The notes beneath the pieces are model-generated. The model was not told the origin of the DNA and did no database searches. It saw only the letters and a list, made by a program, of their open reading frames with translations. Of a stretch of 64,000 nucleotides of DNA, positions 26,927-35,238 are shown piece after piece (position 1 is the first letter of the stretch; each line of letters opens with the position of its first letter). The position numbers and the translations under genes were made by a program. The stretch is from an uncultured Eubacteriales bacterium (lineage in GTDB: Bacteria > Bacillota > Clostridia > Christensenellales > CALVMC01). Location of the stretch: the NCBI GenBank assembly GCA_949296455.1, contig CASFOZ010000003.1:1-64000 (forward strand). The letters run 5' to 3'.

Positions 26927-27576
26927 TTTTTCTTCGCCTTATAAATAATAGATAATATTCTTGCAGTTACCATAACAAACTCTTTTGAGTTTTTTATAGC
27001 GGTTTTTTTAACGAAACCTTTACCGCCGACTGTAAGAGCCGCTATTACACTACTCATTATTATAGCATAAAACATTTGCCTTGGCTCATTGGAATTTTCA
27101 AGTAATTGTGAAATTATAGTTGAGCCGCATGCGCCGCTTATAATACCGCAAATATCTCCTATTACATCGGCGCAAACATTAGCAACCTTTCCTGCATTTT
27201 TAACAAGTAATATCGCTTGTTTTGTATAAGGAACCTTCCTTGCCGCAAGAGCCATAATAAGAGATATATCGCAGGAAGTTGCCGCAACGGCTATCCCGTC
27301 AAAAAGAATACTCAATATAATTAAGAACAATAAAAGCAATATTGCTATAATTATTCCGCTTTTAGTTACCGTAAATTCCGATATCGTACTAAACAGCGCA
27401 GCAAGGATAAAGGTCATTATCGTAACTTTAATATACCACTTATCCTTTTTGTCCTCATGCCTTTCGATATTATCATTATCACGGTGAGAACCGTTAATTT
27501 CCCTTATTGGCGTTTCTTCATTTAATGAAGTATTTTTTTTTCTGAATAATTTTTTATTGAATTTCTTTTTTAACAA
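26923..27576 (-). CDS. Uncharacterised membrane protein between the prenyl synthase gene and dxs
   Basis: A 217-residue protein. The first 45 residues are very basic and polar (MLKKKFNKK, then KHEDK-type repeats). Hydrophobic helices lie at about residues 47-65, 70-95 and 165-180. A cytoplasmic-like middle carries ARKVPYTKQAILLVKNAGKVANVC, a glycine-rich GDICGIISGACG and a C-terminal TARILSIIYKAKK. It resembles small clostridial CorB/DUF21-like membrane proteins found at this locus, but I cannot confirm this. Translation starts at a TTG six bases after GAGAGG. It is coupled to dxs by ATGA. Confidence 0.7.
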   Translation of the reverse strand: MLKKKFNKKLFRKKNTSLNEETPIREINGSHRDNDNIERHEDKKDKWYIKVTIMTFILAALFSTISEFTVTKSGIIIAILLLLFLIILSILFDGIAVAATSCDISLIMALAARKVPYTKQAILLVKNAGKVANVCADVIGDICGIISGACGSTIISQLLENSNEPRQMFYAIIMSSVIAALTVGGKGFVKKTAIKNSKEFVMVTARILSIIYKAKKK

Positions 27577-27667
27577 TTTTTACCTCTCGGTTATTAGGCT
27601 TTAATATAAAATATTAACTAAAAACCTATATTATGAAAAAAAGAAAATTCATTTTATTTTAAGTATT

Positions 27668-28534
27668 TTATTTTATGCGGTTTATCATAATATTTGCAAA
27701 ATCAATCAATGCTTCGGCTCTGCTTCCGAAATTTTGAATTGCATTTAATGATTTATCGTAAAATTCTGTCATTAATTTTTTACTGTTGTTTAAACCAATA
27801 AGTTTGATTAATGTATTTTTATTATTGTTTTCGTCTGACTTGGAGCTTTTTCCTATAACTTCCGTATCCTCTTCAATTTCCAATAAATCGTCTTTAATTT
27901 GGAATGCCATACCTATGTTATCGGAAAAAACATTAAGTGCTTTAATTTCCTTTTCATCGGGATTAAAAGGCAGCGCTCCTGAGAGCAAAGAAGCATTCAG
28001 TAAAGCCGAAGTTTTATTTTTATAAAGTAATAAAATATCTTCTTTACTTTTTATTTTTTCGGAAATATCGTCGCACTGCCCCGCAATCATACCTTGCGGA
28101 CCTGCAAGATTTGAAATTAATTTAGCAGATTTTAATAAAGTTGAATCTTTTTCGCATGCACTGAAAAGTATTTCATATGCAGAATTTAAAAGAGCGTCTC
28201 CCGTCAGTATCGCCATTCCGGCTCCGTATTTTATATGAGTAGTCGGCAATCCCCTTCTTAAACTATCGTTATCCATATCGGGCAAATCGTCGTGAACCAA
28301 AGAATAACAATGGATAAATTCCATTGCAAGAGCAACAGGTATTACTTTTTCTATATCTCCGTTCATAAACTCTGCGCCTACAAAAACCAGAGAAGGACGC
28401 AAACGCTTACCGCTGCTTAGTAATGAATATTTCATGGCAGAAAATAACGGTTCGGGAATTTTACCTGCGATACTCGAAAAATATTCATTGACAGAATCAT
28501 TGAAAATTTCTTTATATTTATTTAAGTTTATCAT
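27668..28534 (-). CDS. ispA: Polyprenyl (farnesyl/geranyl) diphosphate synthase
   Basis: A 288-residue prenyl synthase that condenses IPP with allylic diphosphates. The first aspartate-rich motif is HDDLPDMDNDSLRRG. The second is IKDDLLEIEEDT, where the usual second-motif aspartates are partly glutamates. GKRLRPSLVF supplies the IPP site. Its place next to xseB and upstream of dxs is the standard ispA locus. Product length is inferred as C15 from family and locus. It overlaps xseB by 17 bases. Confidence 0.92.
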   Translation of the reverse strand: MINLNKYKEIFNDSVNEYFSSIAGKIPEPLFSAMKYSLLSSGKRLRPSLVFVGAEFMNGDIEKVIPVALAMEFIHCYSLVHDDLPDMDNDSLRRGLPTTHIKYGAGMAILTGDALLNSAYEILFSACEKDSTLLKSAKLISNLAGPQGMIAGQCDDISEKIKSKEDILLLYKNKTSALLNASLLSGALPFNPDEKEIKALNVFSDNIGMAFQIKDDLLEIEEDTEVIGKSSKSDENNNKNTLIKLIGLNNSKKLMTEFYDKSLNAIQNFGSRAEALIDFANIMINRIK

Positions 28535-28745
28535 TTTCCAGATTTAATTCGTATTCGCAAATTTTGTCCATTTCTTTTTTTAATTCGGTTATTTTGCCTT
28601 TGTTTTCTTCAAGAATGGATATACATTTTTTTGAAAGATTTACTCCTTTGTCGAATTCTTTAACACATTCGTCAAGCGAAAGATTCTGACTTTCAAGAGT
28701 TTTTACGATATCATCGAGTTTTTGTAAAAGTTCTTCTAAATTCAT
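28518..28745 (-). CDS. xseB: Exodeoxyribonuclease VII small subunit
   Basis: A 75-residue helical protein with LEELLQKLDDIVKTLES and LSLDECVKEFDKGVNLSKKC, the XseB signature. It binds XseA to form the single-strand exonuclease. It starts with a 4-base overlap on xseA and ends inside ispA. Confidence 0.94.
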   Translation of the reverse strand: MNLEELLQKLDDIVKTLESQNLSLDECVKEFDKGVNLSKKCISILEENKGKITELKKEMDKICEYELNLENDKLK

Positions 28746-29932
28746 TTCCCCTCAGACCTCCTTATTTTTGTTACAGTCGCCTCGAAACTTCCTCCGAAAC
28801 CTTCAACATTAATATTATCGCCTTGTTTCAAATTTTTAATGTTAACCGAAATCCCGTCTTTTTCTATTTTAAAATAACCGTTTTTTAAAATTGTCATAGG
28901 ATTGGATTTTTCAAGCGCAGTCATTGCTTTTTCAAATGTATGCTGTTTAATAAGTATAGATTTTGATATCGCATCAGACAACGACATTGAAACAGACTTT
29001 ATTTTTGAAAGTTTGTTTTCCATTAAAATTTCCATTTTTCCCGTTACGGATTTAGTATACAATCTTAATTTGGAAAAAGCGTCAATATATTTTTTATCGA
29101 TTTTATGAGATAAGTTTTTTAACGAGGCTATTATATAATTTTCTAATCCTTCAACGTCGAAACCTATTCTTTCTCCTGCCGCCGTAGGCGTAGGTACCCT
29201 TAAATCGCTTACCCAGTCGCAAATAGTAAAATCTGTTTCATGGCCTACTGCGGAAATAATAGGCGTTTTAATACTAAAAATACATCGAGCAAGTTTCTCG
29301 TCATTAAATGGAGCAAGGTCTTCAAACGACCCACCGCCTCGAGCAACTATTATCACATCGAAGTTCAAGGTATCGGCAAGTTTTAAAGCGTTAATAATTT
29401 CAGTTACTGCACCTTCCCCCTGAACTCTTACATCTATAAGATTAATATCGGTATAACCGTTGTTTTTTCTTACGGTGGTAATAATATCTCTTATAACCGC
29501 TCCTGTTTTACTGGTAATTACACATACTTTTTTCGGATACAAAGGTACAGATACCTTTGATTTTTCGTCAAATAACCCTTCCTTTAAAAGTTTTTCTTTA
29601 AGTTCAAGTAATTTTAAATATAATAATCCTTTGCCGACAGGCTCGATTTTCGAAACATTGAAACTCAGTCTGCCGCCTTTGACATAGAAATCGAAACTAC
29701 CGGATAGAATTAAACTTTCTCCGTCTTTTGGAATATATGTTCTGGAAACATTAAAACAAGTGCAAGCTATTTGCGCCTCACTGTCTTTAATTACAAAATA
29801 TGCATGCGCTCCTGAAATTTTAAATGCGGAAATTTCTCCGAAAATTCTGATATTATGCAGCATATCTTCTGCATTTATCATACTTTTCAAGTAAGAACCA
29901 ACCTCACTGACGGTTAAATAATTTTCACTCAT
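28742..29932 (-). CDS. xseA: Exodeoxyribonuclease VII large subunit
   Basis: A 396-residue nuclease subunit. An N-terminal OB domain (YLTVSEVGSYLKSMI, then GEISAFKISGAHAYFVIKD) is followed by the catalytic region with ITSKTGAVIRDIITT, VQGEGAV, ARGGGSFEDLAPFNDE and SAVGHETDFTICDWVSDLR, then a coiled-coil stalk. It is slightly shorter than the 400-450 typical of the family. It lies between folD and xseB with four-base overlaps on both sides. Confidence 0.96.
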   Translation of the reverse strand: MSENYLTVSEVGSYLKSMINAEDMLHNIRIFGEISAFKISGAHAYFVIKDSEAQIACTCFNVSRTYIPKDGESLILSGSFDFYVKGGRLSFNVSKIEPVGKGLLYLKLLELKEKLLKEGLFDEKSKVSVPLYPKKVCVITSKTGAVIRDIITTVRKNNGYTDINLIDVRVQGEGAVTEIINALKLADTLNFDVIIVARGGGSFEDLAPFNDEKLARCIFSIKTPIISAVGHETDFTICDWVSDLRVPTPTAAGERIGFDVEGLENYIIASLKNLSHKIDKKYIDAFSKLRLYTKSVTGKMEILMENKLSKIKSVSMSLSDAISKSILIKQHTFEKAMTALEKSNPMTILKNGYFKIEKDGISVNIKNLKQGDNINVEGFGGSFEATVTKIRRSEGK

Positions 29933-30765
29933 AATCCTGCTGCCGTCAAAGTATTTTTTAAGAGCATTGTTATTGTCATAGGACCCACGCCGCCGGGAAC
30001 CGGCGTTATGTAGGAAGCTATTTTTGATACTTCATTAAAATCGACATCACCTTGTAGTCCTTTTTCCGTCCTATTGATTCCGACATCGATAACTATTGCT
30101 CCCTCTTTTACCATATCCTTTTTAACAAAACACGGTTTACCTATTGCCGCAATTAAAATATCTGCCGTTTTGGTTATTTCGGAAAGATTTTTAGTTTTAC
30201 TATGGCAAATAGTAACGGTAGCGTTTTCCATAAGAAGAAGCATTGCCATTGGTTTTCCGACGATATTACTTCTTCCTATAATTACAGCATTTTTACCTTC
30301 TATACTTTCGCCTGTACTCTTTAAAAGTTCTATTACCCCGAGCGGAGTGCAAGCTGCAACTTTTGGACGTCCTAATGCAAGAAGCCCCATATTATATGCG
30401 CTGAAACCGTCCACATCTTTATTGTCGGCAATAAGACTCAATATATATTTTTCGTTTAAATGAGAAGGCAGAGGAAGCTGAACAAGAATTCCGTCAACAT
30501 CTTCGTTATTATTAAGTTCGATAATTTTTTTAGCTAATGTTTCTTCACTTACATTCTTAGGAAACTCTACGCAATACGAGTTAAAGCCCACTTCTTTACA
30601 TGCCTTTATTTTGTTTGCGACATAAGTTTTAGAAGCCGGATTGTCTCCTGCAATAATAACAGCAAGACCCGGTTTTCTACCGTGTTTACTAATATAATTT
30701 TGCGTTTGTTCTTTAATTTCGTTTCTTATTTTTTCAGAAACTGATTTTCCGTCAATTATTTTCAT
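29929..30765 (-). CDS. folD: Methylenetetrahydrofolate dehydrogenase / cyclohydrolase
   Basis: A 278-residue bifunctional enzyme that interconverts 5,10-methylene-THF and 10-formyl-THF with NADP. The motifs are ASKTYVANKIKACKEVG (catalytic Lys), DGILVQLPLP, KDVDGF, the NADP loop IIGRSNIVGKPMAMLL and the C-terminal TPVPGGVGPMTITMLLKNT. Length is normal. It overlaps nusB by 14 bases and xseA by 4 bases. Confidence 0.97.
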   Translation of the reverse strand: MKIIDGKSVSEKIRNEIKEQTQNYISKHGRKPGLAVIIAGDNPASKTYVANKIKACKEVGFNSYCVEFPKNVSEETLAKKIIELNNNEDVDGILVQLPLPSHLNEKYILSLIADNKDVDGFSAYNMGLLALGRPKVAACTPLGVIELLKSTGESIEGKNAVIIGRSNIVGKPMAMLLLMENATVTICHSKTKNLSEITKTADILIAAIGKPCFVKKDMVKEGAIVIDVGINRTEKGLQGDVDFNEVSKIASYITPVPGGVGPMTITMLLKNTLTAAGL

Positions 30766-31177
30766 TTTTTTCTCCGTGAAGTTTTTTATTTATTTTAGAT
30801 AAAACGCCGTTAACAAAACTACCGCTTTTTTCGGTTGAATATTTTTTTGAAAGCTCAATACTTTCACTGATTGTTACAGCGGTAGGAATATCGCCTTGTC
30901 TGAACATTAACTCATATACGGCTAAAATTAAAGCGGCAAGGTCGGCTTTGTAAATTCTGTCAATATTAAAGTTTTCCGTATTGTCGGCAATACACTTATT
31001 TATTTCTTTAAAATGCTCAATTATACCTTCGTAAGTAGTATTAATATATTTCTTATCGTCATCGGTAAGTCTGCTATCTGTAAAAAACAAATCCAGAGTT
31101 AAAGGATTGTAATTTTTATTGAAAAGGTATTCAAAGGTAAGAATATATGCGTCTTCCCGTGCGATTTTTCTGCTCAT
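30752..31177 (-). CDS. nusB: Transcription antitermination protein NusB
   Basis: About 141 residues, all helical. It binds boxA RNA with NusE (S10) in rRNA antitermination. The start MSRKIAREDAYILTFEYLF and later segment LAALILAVYELMFRQGDIPTAVTISESIEL are characteristic. An in-frame extension reaches 31228, but it runs through the terminator hairpin at 31203-31233 and has no family similarity. I therefore start at the ATG at 31177, although only a distant AAGGA precedes it. Confidence 0.93.
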   Translation of the reverse strand: MSRKIAREDAYILTFEYLFNKNYNPLTLDLFFTDSRLTDDDKKYINTTYEGIIEHFKEINKCIADNTENFNIDRIYKADLAALILAVYELMFRQGDIPTAVTISESIELSKKYSTEKSGSFVNGVLSKINKKLHGEKNENN

Positions 31178-31202
31178 ATTATCTGATTTTTCCTTATGTA
31201 AA

Positions 31203-31233
31203 ATAACAGACCCCTTGCCTGAAAGCAAGGGGT
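31203..31233 (-). terminator. Terminator-like hairpin after asp23
   Basis: A perfect 9-bp stem, ACCCCTTGC / GCAAGGGGT with a six-base loop, stands five bases after the asp23 stop codon, followed by CTGTTATTTT. The T-tract is interrupted, so it may be a partial terminator that lets some transcripts into nusB. Confidence 0.6.
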
Positions 31234-31238
31234 AAATT

Positions 31239-31565
31239 TTAAAATACTACGCCAACCACATTGACATTTGTTTTTTTAACTTTAAATTTAGTCGTATTTT
31301 CAATTTCTTCTTTAAGCTTCTGTTGAATTTCGGAAGAAAGTTTCGGAACATTGAACCCGAAAAGAACGTTTACAAAAATATCGATAACTACATAATTGTT
31401 TGATATTGTAACATTAATACTTTTATGCGAGTTATTCTTTTTAATTTTCGTAAAAACAGTTCCGGGTTCCAAATTAATGGAAGCCACTCCTTTTATCTGT
31501 CCTACTACGACGCTTATAATAGATGTTAATATTTCAATGTATTTTTCGTTATTATCCAATGCCAT
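31239..31565 (-). CDS. Asp23/Gls24 family envelope stress protein
   Basis: A 108-residue protein. EKYIEILTSIISVVVGQIKGVASI and ISNNYVVIDIFVNVLFGFNVPKL match the short Asp23 (YqhY-type) proteins that stand upstream of nusB in Firmicutes. The YqhY group is linked to control of lipid precursor synthesis in Bacillus. A sigma-A promoter lies immediately upstream, so it is transcribed apart from the spoIIIA operon. GGAG precedes the ATG. Confidence 0.9.
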   Translation of the reverse strand: MALDNNEKYIEILTSIISVVVGQIKGVASINLEPGTVFTKIKKNNSHKSINVTISNNYVVIDIFVNVLFGFNVPKLSSEIQQKLKEEIENTTKFKVKKTNVNVVGVVF

Positions 31566-31588
31566 AATAATCTCCGAATTGCGGTTTT

Positions 31589-31617
31589 ATTATAACACGA
31601 TTTATGTTTTTTGACAA
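31589..31617 (-). promoter_or_regulatory. Candidate sigma-A promoter of asp23-nusB
   Basis: On the minus strand: TTGTCA, 17 bases, perfect TATAAT, in the 55-base gap between spoIIIAH and asp23. One of the best matches in the window. Confidence 0.75.
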
Positions 31618-31620
31618 GAA

Positions 31621-32106
31621 TTATTTATAAGGTATTATTATTATATCTTCCGGATTACAATTTAATTCGTCGAGTACGATATTAAATACTTTTGTTGAAT
31701 CGGCTCTTGTAAGTTCTTCTTCGCTTTTAACTACGACATTTACCTTTTCGCTACCGATAGTAACGACTGCGTCTTCAAATCCTCTGGCTTTGATAAGCCC
31801 TTCAACAATAAGTTCTTTTTCGATATTGTTTACAAGTAGTAACTTTTGCTCTTCGGCTGCAAGTTTAGCTGCATCGGTAGTTGTTTCGCCCTGAATTATT
31901 GCGTCGAGTCTTAAAAATTCCTGGTCACGGGTTGTAGTTCTGTCGTCTCTGTAAGCGCTGAAAAAAGTTGCTACACTTTCCCCGTTATCGGTAGTCGGAA
32001 CAGACGAATTCAAAGTAAGTACGATATTCAATGTCGCTACAACTACAAGCAATATAACCATACTGCTTAAAATGATAATTTTTTTTGTTCCTGCTTTGAT
32101 TTTCAT
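31621..32106 (-). CDS. spoIIIAH: Stage III sporulation protein AH
   Basis: A 161-residue mother-cell protein. A single membrane helix at residues about 9-30 is followed by an extracytoplasmic region. The C-terminal ring-building domain reads NIEKELIVEGLIKARGFEDAVVTI then VNVVVKSEELTR-like sequence. In Bacillus it binds SpoIIQ to make the channel between mother cell and forespore. It is shorter than the Bacillus protein (about 218). It is the last gene of the spoIIIA operon, with GGAGG before the ATG. Confidence 0.92.
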   Translation of the reverse strand: MKIKAGTKKIIILSSMVILLVVVATLNIVLTLNSSVPTTDNGESVATFFSAYRDDRTTTRDQEFLRLDAIIQGETTTDAAKLAAEEQKLLLVNNIEKELIVEGLIKARGFEDAVVTIGSEKVNVVVKSEEELTRADSTKVFNIVLDELNCNPEDIIIIPYK

Positions 32107-32119
32107 AAATGACCTCCAA

Positions 32120-32623
32120 TCAATTATTCATTGTAAATATTTCAATGCAATCTGCATTTATTGACAATAACGTTTCAACGGCTCTTAAAATTTGCACTTT
32201 GACTTCCATATTGTCTGCGCCTTCGGCTACGACAAGAACTCCTTTTATCTCGTAGTTATTCGAGCTTGAAAAATAACTACTATTAAAACTTATGCTGCTG
32301 TCTTCGGAATTATTAAGGGAATTTTCATAATAAATCATGACTTTTACCTTTCCTACTCCGTTTATTTTCGACAAAATTTCCTCTAATCTGCTTTCCGTAT
32401 CCGTAGAAGAAGTTTTTTGAGCGGAAGTCCCTGTAAAACTCCCTGACGAATACAAGATATATGCTACAATAACTACCGCTATAACTATTACGGCTAAAAT
32501 TAACTCAGGTTTTTTTATTTTTTTAAATCCGTTTAACAAACTGCTTCTGAATTTATTTTTGTTATTTTCGATATCGCTTTCCTGTTTTTTTTCGTCCTTT
32601 ATTTCAGAAGATTTTATATCCAT
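32120..32623 (-). CDS. spoIIIAG: Stage III sporulation protein AG
   Basis: A 167-residue protein. The first 40 residues are basic and cytoplasmic. A Val/Ile-rich membrane helix at about 41-60 is followed by the extracytoplasmic ring-building domain with ESRLEEILSKINGVGKVKVMIYYEN, and GVLVVAEGADNMEVKVQILRAVETLL near the end. It is a component of the feeding-tube channel. A strong GGAGG site precedes the start, 57 bases after spoIIIAF. Confidence 0.93.
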   Translation of the reverse strand: MDIKSSEIKDEKKQESDIENNKNKFRSSLLNGFKKIKKPELILAVIVIAVVIVAYILYSSGSFTGTSAQKTSSTDTESRLEEILSKINGVGKVKVMIYYENSLNNSEDSSISFNSSYFSSSNNYEIKGVLVVAEGADNMEVKVQILRAVETLLSINADCIEIFTMNN

Positions 32624-32680
32624 AATTTCCTCCTTATAAATTAATATAGTATTATGTTTTAAAATAAAATTTAGAACTAT

Positions 32681-32935
32681 TTATAATAAAACAAAATTAA
32701 ATTTACCGAATATTATTAATTTAATTTTCCATTCCAATTCGGAAAAAATATTGAATAAAGAATTATAATCGAAGTTTCCGTTTATTATTTTCGGAAGCGG
32801 ATATATGATTACAAAAACCGTGAACAAAGCGAAAATACCTTTAATATATTTACTTGTTTCGCCCTCAGGTAATAAGATATCCATTAAGACTCCTAGCGCC
32901 GTAATACCTACGATACTCATAATCCATTCGTTCAT
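32681..32935 (-). CDS. spoIIIAF: Stage III sporulation protein AF, short form
   Basis: Only 84 residues. The N-terminal two membrane helices are recognisable: EWIMSIVGITALGVLMDILLPEG, then YIKGIFALFTVFVIIYPLPK, the family signature. Known SpoIIIAF proteins run on to about 200 residues with a soluble ring-building-like domain. Here the reading frame ends after about 30 more residues, and only 57 bases follow before spoIIIAG, so the domain is truly missing rather than frameshifted. It starts one base inside the spoIIIAE stop. Confidence 0.85.
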   Translation of the reverse strand: MNEWIMSIVGITALGVLMDILLPEGETSKYIKGIFALFTVFVIIYPLPKIINGNFDYNSLFNIFSELEWKIKLIIFGKFNFVLL

Positions 32936-34158
32936 TATATCACCCCGAAATTACAAGTATAAATAATAAGCATAACCATAATAAAAAACAAAAAAGCTAT
33001 TCCTAAAACCGCCGCAATAACTATCGTAAAATTTTTTGATAAATCGTAAAGAAAATTAGATATCCTTTTTCCTGAAACAGGTTCAATAATTGCCGAAGTA
33101 ATTTTCAGACACAAGGAAAACATAATAACTTGCATTAAAGGCAATATTATAATTCCGAGCAATATTATTACAACTGTTAATCCCAAAGAATTTTTAATTA
33201 ATACCATACTTGCGAGCATTAGGTCAAAACCGTCTGAAAGATAACCTCCTAATATCGGAACATAACTCGAAATAGCAAATTTTGCCGATTTTAAAGTAAT
33301 TCCGTCAGCAGTCGTTCCCGTAATCCCCTGAATACTCAAAAAAGTCAGAAAAACACTGAATATTATGCCAAGTACCCACTCGCCCGTACTTTTAAAAACC
33401 TTGGTAAGTTTTCCAAGCCGAACACTATCAGATAGATTTCCGATAATCGTAAATATTATCGTACCTATAAAAAGCGGTAAAACCAGTGAAGAAATAATCC
33501 CGGTTATCGTAGTTGACAAAATAAGCATTAACGGCTGATAAACCGATACCGATACAACTCCACCGAGTGCCGCCATAAGAGTTAACAAAACCGGAAACAC
33601 CGCATTCATAAATCCTGTCAAATCATTGATAAGGTTAGCGGTATTTTTTATTAAATCCACAACTACTCCCATTATCAGAACTATTACCGCAGCATAGCAA
33701 ATAAAATTTATTATATTTGAAGTTTGTTGCCTTATAAATCCCGATGATAAATTAGATAACATACCGCAAAGTAAGGATATAACTATTACGCTCAAAAATA
33801 TGGGCAGCATATTCAAAATATTTCCGAACATTAAATTTAGCATATACTCGAAAATTTCTTTCGGTCCGTTTTCAAAGTTGCCTTCGATTATTTCCGCTAA
33901 CATACTTTTTATGTTAAAATCGAACAAACCGGAATATCTTTCGTTGATTTCATTCAGATATATTTCAAGTTCGTTTAAATCAAGTTCGTTTAAATTTTCT
34001 TCGATTTTTTCTTCGAGTTCTTTTTCCGCTTCTTCGATTTTCTCTTCATCGGAAATTGTGCTGTCTTCTGCAAACGCAAAATTGCGAGGAATAAATAAAT
34101 TAATTCCTGCCGAAACTATAGTTAAAATAATACAACAACATAAAAAAACCTTTTTCAT
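32935..34158 (-). CDS. spoIIIAE: Stage III sporulation protein AE
   Basis: About 407 residues. A signal peptide MKKVFLCCCIILTIVSAG is followed by a Glu/Leu-rich extracytoplasmic stretch and about eight membrane helices, with SVSVYQPLMLILSTTI and SYVPILGGYLSDGFDLMLA. It is the largest membrane part of the SpoIIIA complex. An open frame extends to 34281 inside spoIIIAD, but those residues lack a signal sequence. The ATG at 34158 overlaps the spoIIIAD stop by four bases and begins a proper signal peptide. Confidence 0.95.
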   Translation of the reverse strand: MKKVFLCCCIILTIVSAGINLFIPRNFAFAEDSTISDEEKIEEAEKELEEKIEENLNELDLNELEIYLNEINERYSGLFDFNIKSMLAEIIEGNFENGPKEIFEYMLNLMFGNILNMLPIFLSVIVISLLCGMLSNLSSGFIRQQTSNIINFICYAAVIVLIMGVVVDLIKNTANLINDLTGFMNAVFPVLLTLMAALGGVVSVSVYQPLMLILSTTITGIISSLVLPLFIGTIIFTIIGNLSDSVRLGKLTKVFKSTGEWVLGIIFSVFLTFLSIQGITGTTADGITLKSAKFAISSYVPILGGYLSDGFDLMLASMVLIKNSLGLTVVIILLGIIILPLMQVIMFSLCLKITSAIIEPVSGKRISNFLYDLSKNFTIVIAAVLGIAFLFFIMVMLIIYTCNFGVI

Positions 34159-34541
34159 ACTAGCAAATTGCCTATTATTTCGACCAGACTTCCGATAATA
34201 GGAAGAGCCATTAAAAATATAGTTATTTTCCCGCCAAGCTGTATCTTTTTTCCTATCGATAAATAACCGTAATCGTCGCATAAATTTGCCGAAAATTCCG
34301 TAAGATAGCCTATTCCTATAATTTTAAGCATTCCGGAAAAAAGGCCTGTCCCTAATCCCGATTTATCGGCAATTTCAAAAAAAGCATCGATTACTTCGGT
34401 AAGAGAATTTAATATTACAATTAAAATTATAATACCCGTAGACATTACTACCAGTATCGAAAGTTCACTGTTTTCTTTTTTTAAAAGTCCGGCAATTATT
34501 GCACCGATAATTCCGACACCTATTACCTTAAAGATTTCCAT
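34155..34541 (-). CDS. spoIIIAD: Stage III sporulation protein AD
   Basis: About 128 residues with four hydrophobic helices. It begins MEIFKVIGVGIIGAIIAGLL, has the family core KSGLGTGLFSGMLKIIGIGYLTEF, and ends KIQLGGKITIFLMALPIIGSLVEII. The start at 34541 lies 14 bases inside spoIIIAC and has no clear Shine-Dalgarno, which suggests coupled translation. An upstream in-frame extension to 34589 overlaps spoIIIAC further and is unlikely. Confidence 0.94.
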   Translation of the reverse strand: MEIFKVIGVGIIGAIIAGLLKKENSELSILVVMSTGIIILIVILNSLTEVIDAFFEIADKSGLGTGLFSGMLKIIGIGYLTEFSANLCDDYGYLSIGKKIQLGGKITIFLMALPIIGSLVEIIGNLLV

Positions 34542-34746
34542 AACTGTATAAGTTGAAAATTGAACGCAGACTGTCAAACAGCCCGCCAATCATATCTATT
34601 ACTAAAAACAAGACAATAATTAACGCTGCAAGCGAAGTTAAAGTTGCAAGTTCGTCTTTATCGCTTTTTTTCAAAATACTTACGATAACAGCTGCAATTA
34701 TCCCTATTCCTGCTATCTTAAATAAAATATCGATACTCATAAACAC
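34528..34746 (-). CDS. spoIIIAC: Stage III sporulation protein AC
   Basis: A 72-residue protein with two membrane helices. MSIDILFKIAGIGIIAAVIVS and a conserved KKSDKDELATLTSLAALIIVLFLV segment match SpoIIIAC, a small integral part of the channel complex. The family start would be the Met at residue 3 or the first Met. It begins four bases before the spoIIIAB stop. Confidence 0.93.
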   Translation of the reverse strand: MFMSIDILFKIAGIGIIAAVIVSILKKSDKDELATLTSLAALIIVLFLVIDMIGGLFDSLRSIFNLYSYGNL

Positions 34747-34749
34747 CCC

Positions 34750-35238
34750 TTAAAGTACAATTATCATAACAGCAAGACCTGTTAAAATACTTAATTTCAT
34801 ATACAGTGCTGCATCTTTTTCACTTTTGTTTTGCACCGTAATCGTTCTCTCGGAAAATCTGTTCCGAAAATTTCTTATATTGTTAAGTTCTCCTTCTAAA
34901 TTGCATTTTCCTATATTTTTAAAAAAATTAGATACAGTTTCTTTATCGGAAACGCAAAGTAATTTTTTTGAAAAGCAGAAATCTGCGCCGTCGCCCGATT
35001 TTGTTTTCTGAAGAAAATTCTTTAAATCGGAAGAAAACACTCCTTCACGAAAAGTCGTAAAATCTTCGATAATATCAGATAATCTGAGTTTATAGCTTTT
35101 TATTTCGTTTTCATAATAAACTATAAAGTCGCTTAAATCGCCGTAATATTTTTTCCTTTCAAGATAAAAATTTTTTATTTTAAATCCTGAATAAAGAGCA
35201 AAAATAAATATTACGCTTCCTATAATAAGCGTCAACAT
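34750..35238 (-). CDS. spoIIIAB: Stage III sporulation protein AB
   Basis: A 162-residue protein with membrane helices at both ends (about residues 2-18 and 144-162) and a helical soluble middle. The order AA-AB-AC and the DLSDFIVYYENEIKSYKLRL segment support SpoIIIAB, a GspF-like scaffold in the secretion-type complex. Sequence conservation is low. It overlaps spoIIIAA by seven bases. Confidence 0.88.
   Translation of the reverse strand: MLTLIIGSVIFIFALYSGFKIKNFYLERKKYYGDLSDFIVYYENEIKSYKLRLSDIIEDFTTFREGVFSSDLKNFLQKTKSGDGADFCFSKKLLCVSDKETVSNFFKNIGKCNLEGELNNIRNFRNRFSERTITVQNKSEKDAALYMKLSILTGLAVMIIVL

Noticed and set aside
34159-34281. N-terminal extension of spoIIIAE by 41 codons
   Set aside because: It overlaps spoIIIAD heavily and places a polar stretch before the signal peptide, whereas the ATG at 34158 begins the signal peptide and overlaps the previous stop by four bases.
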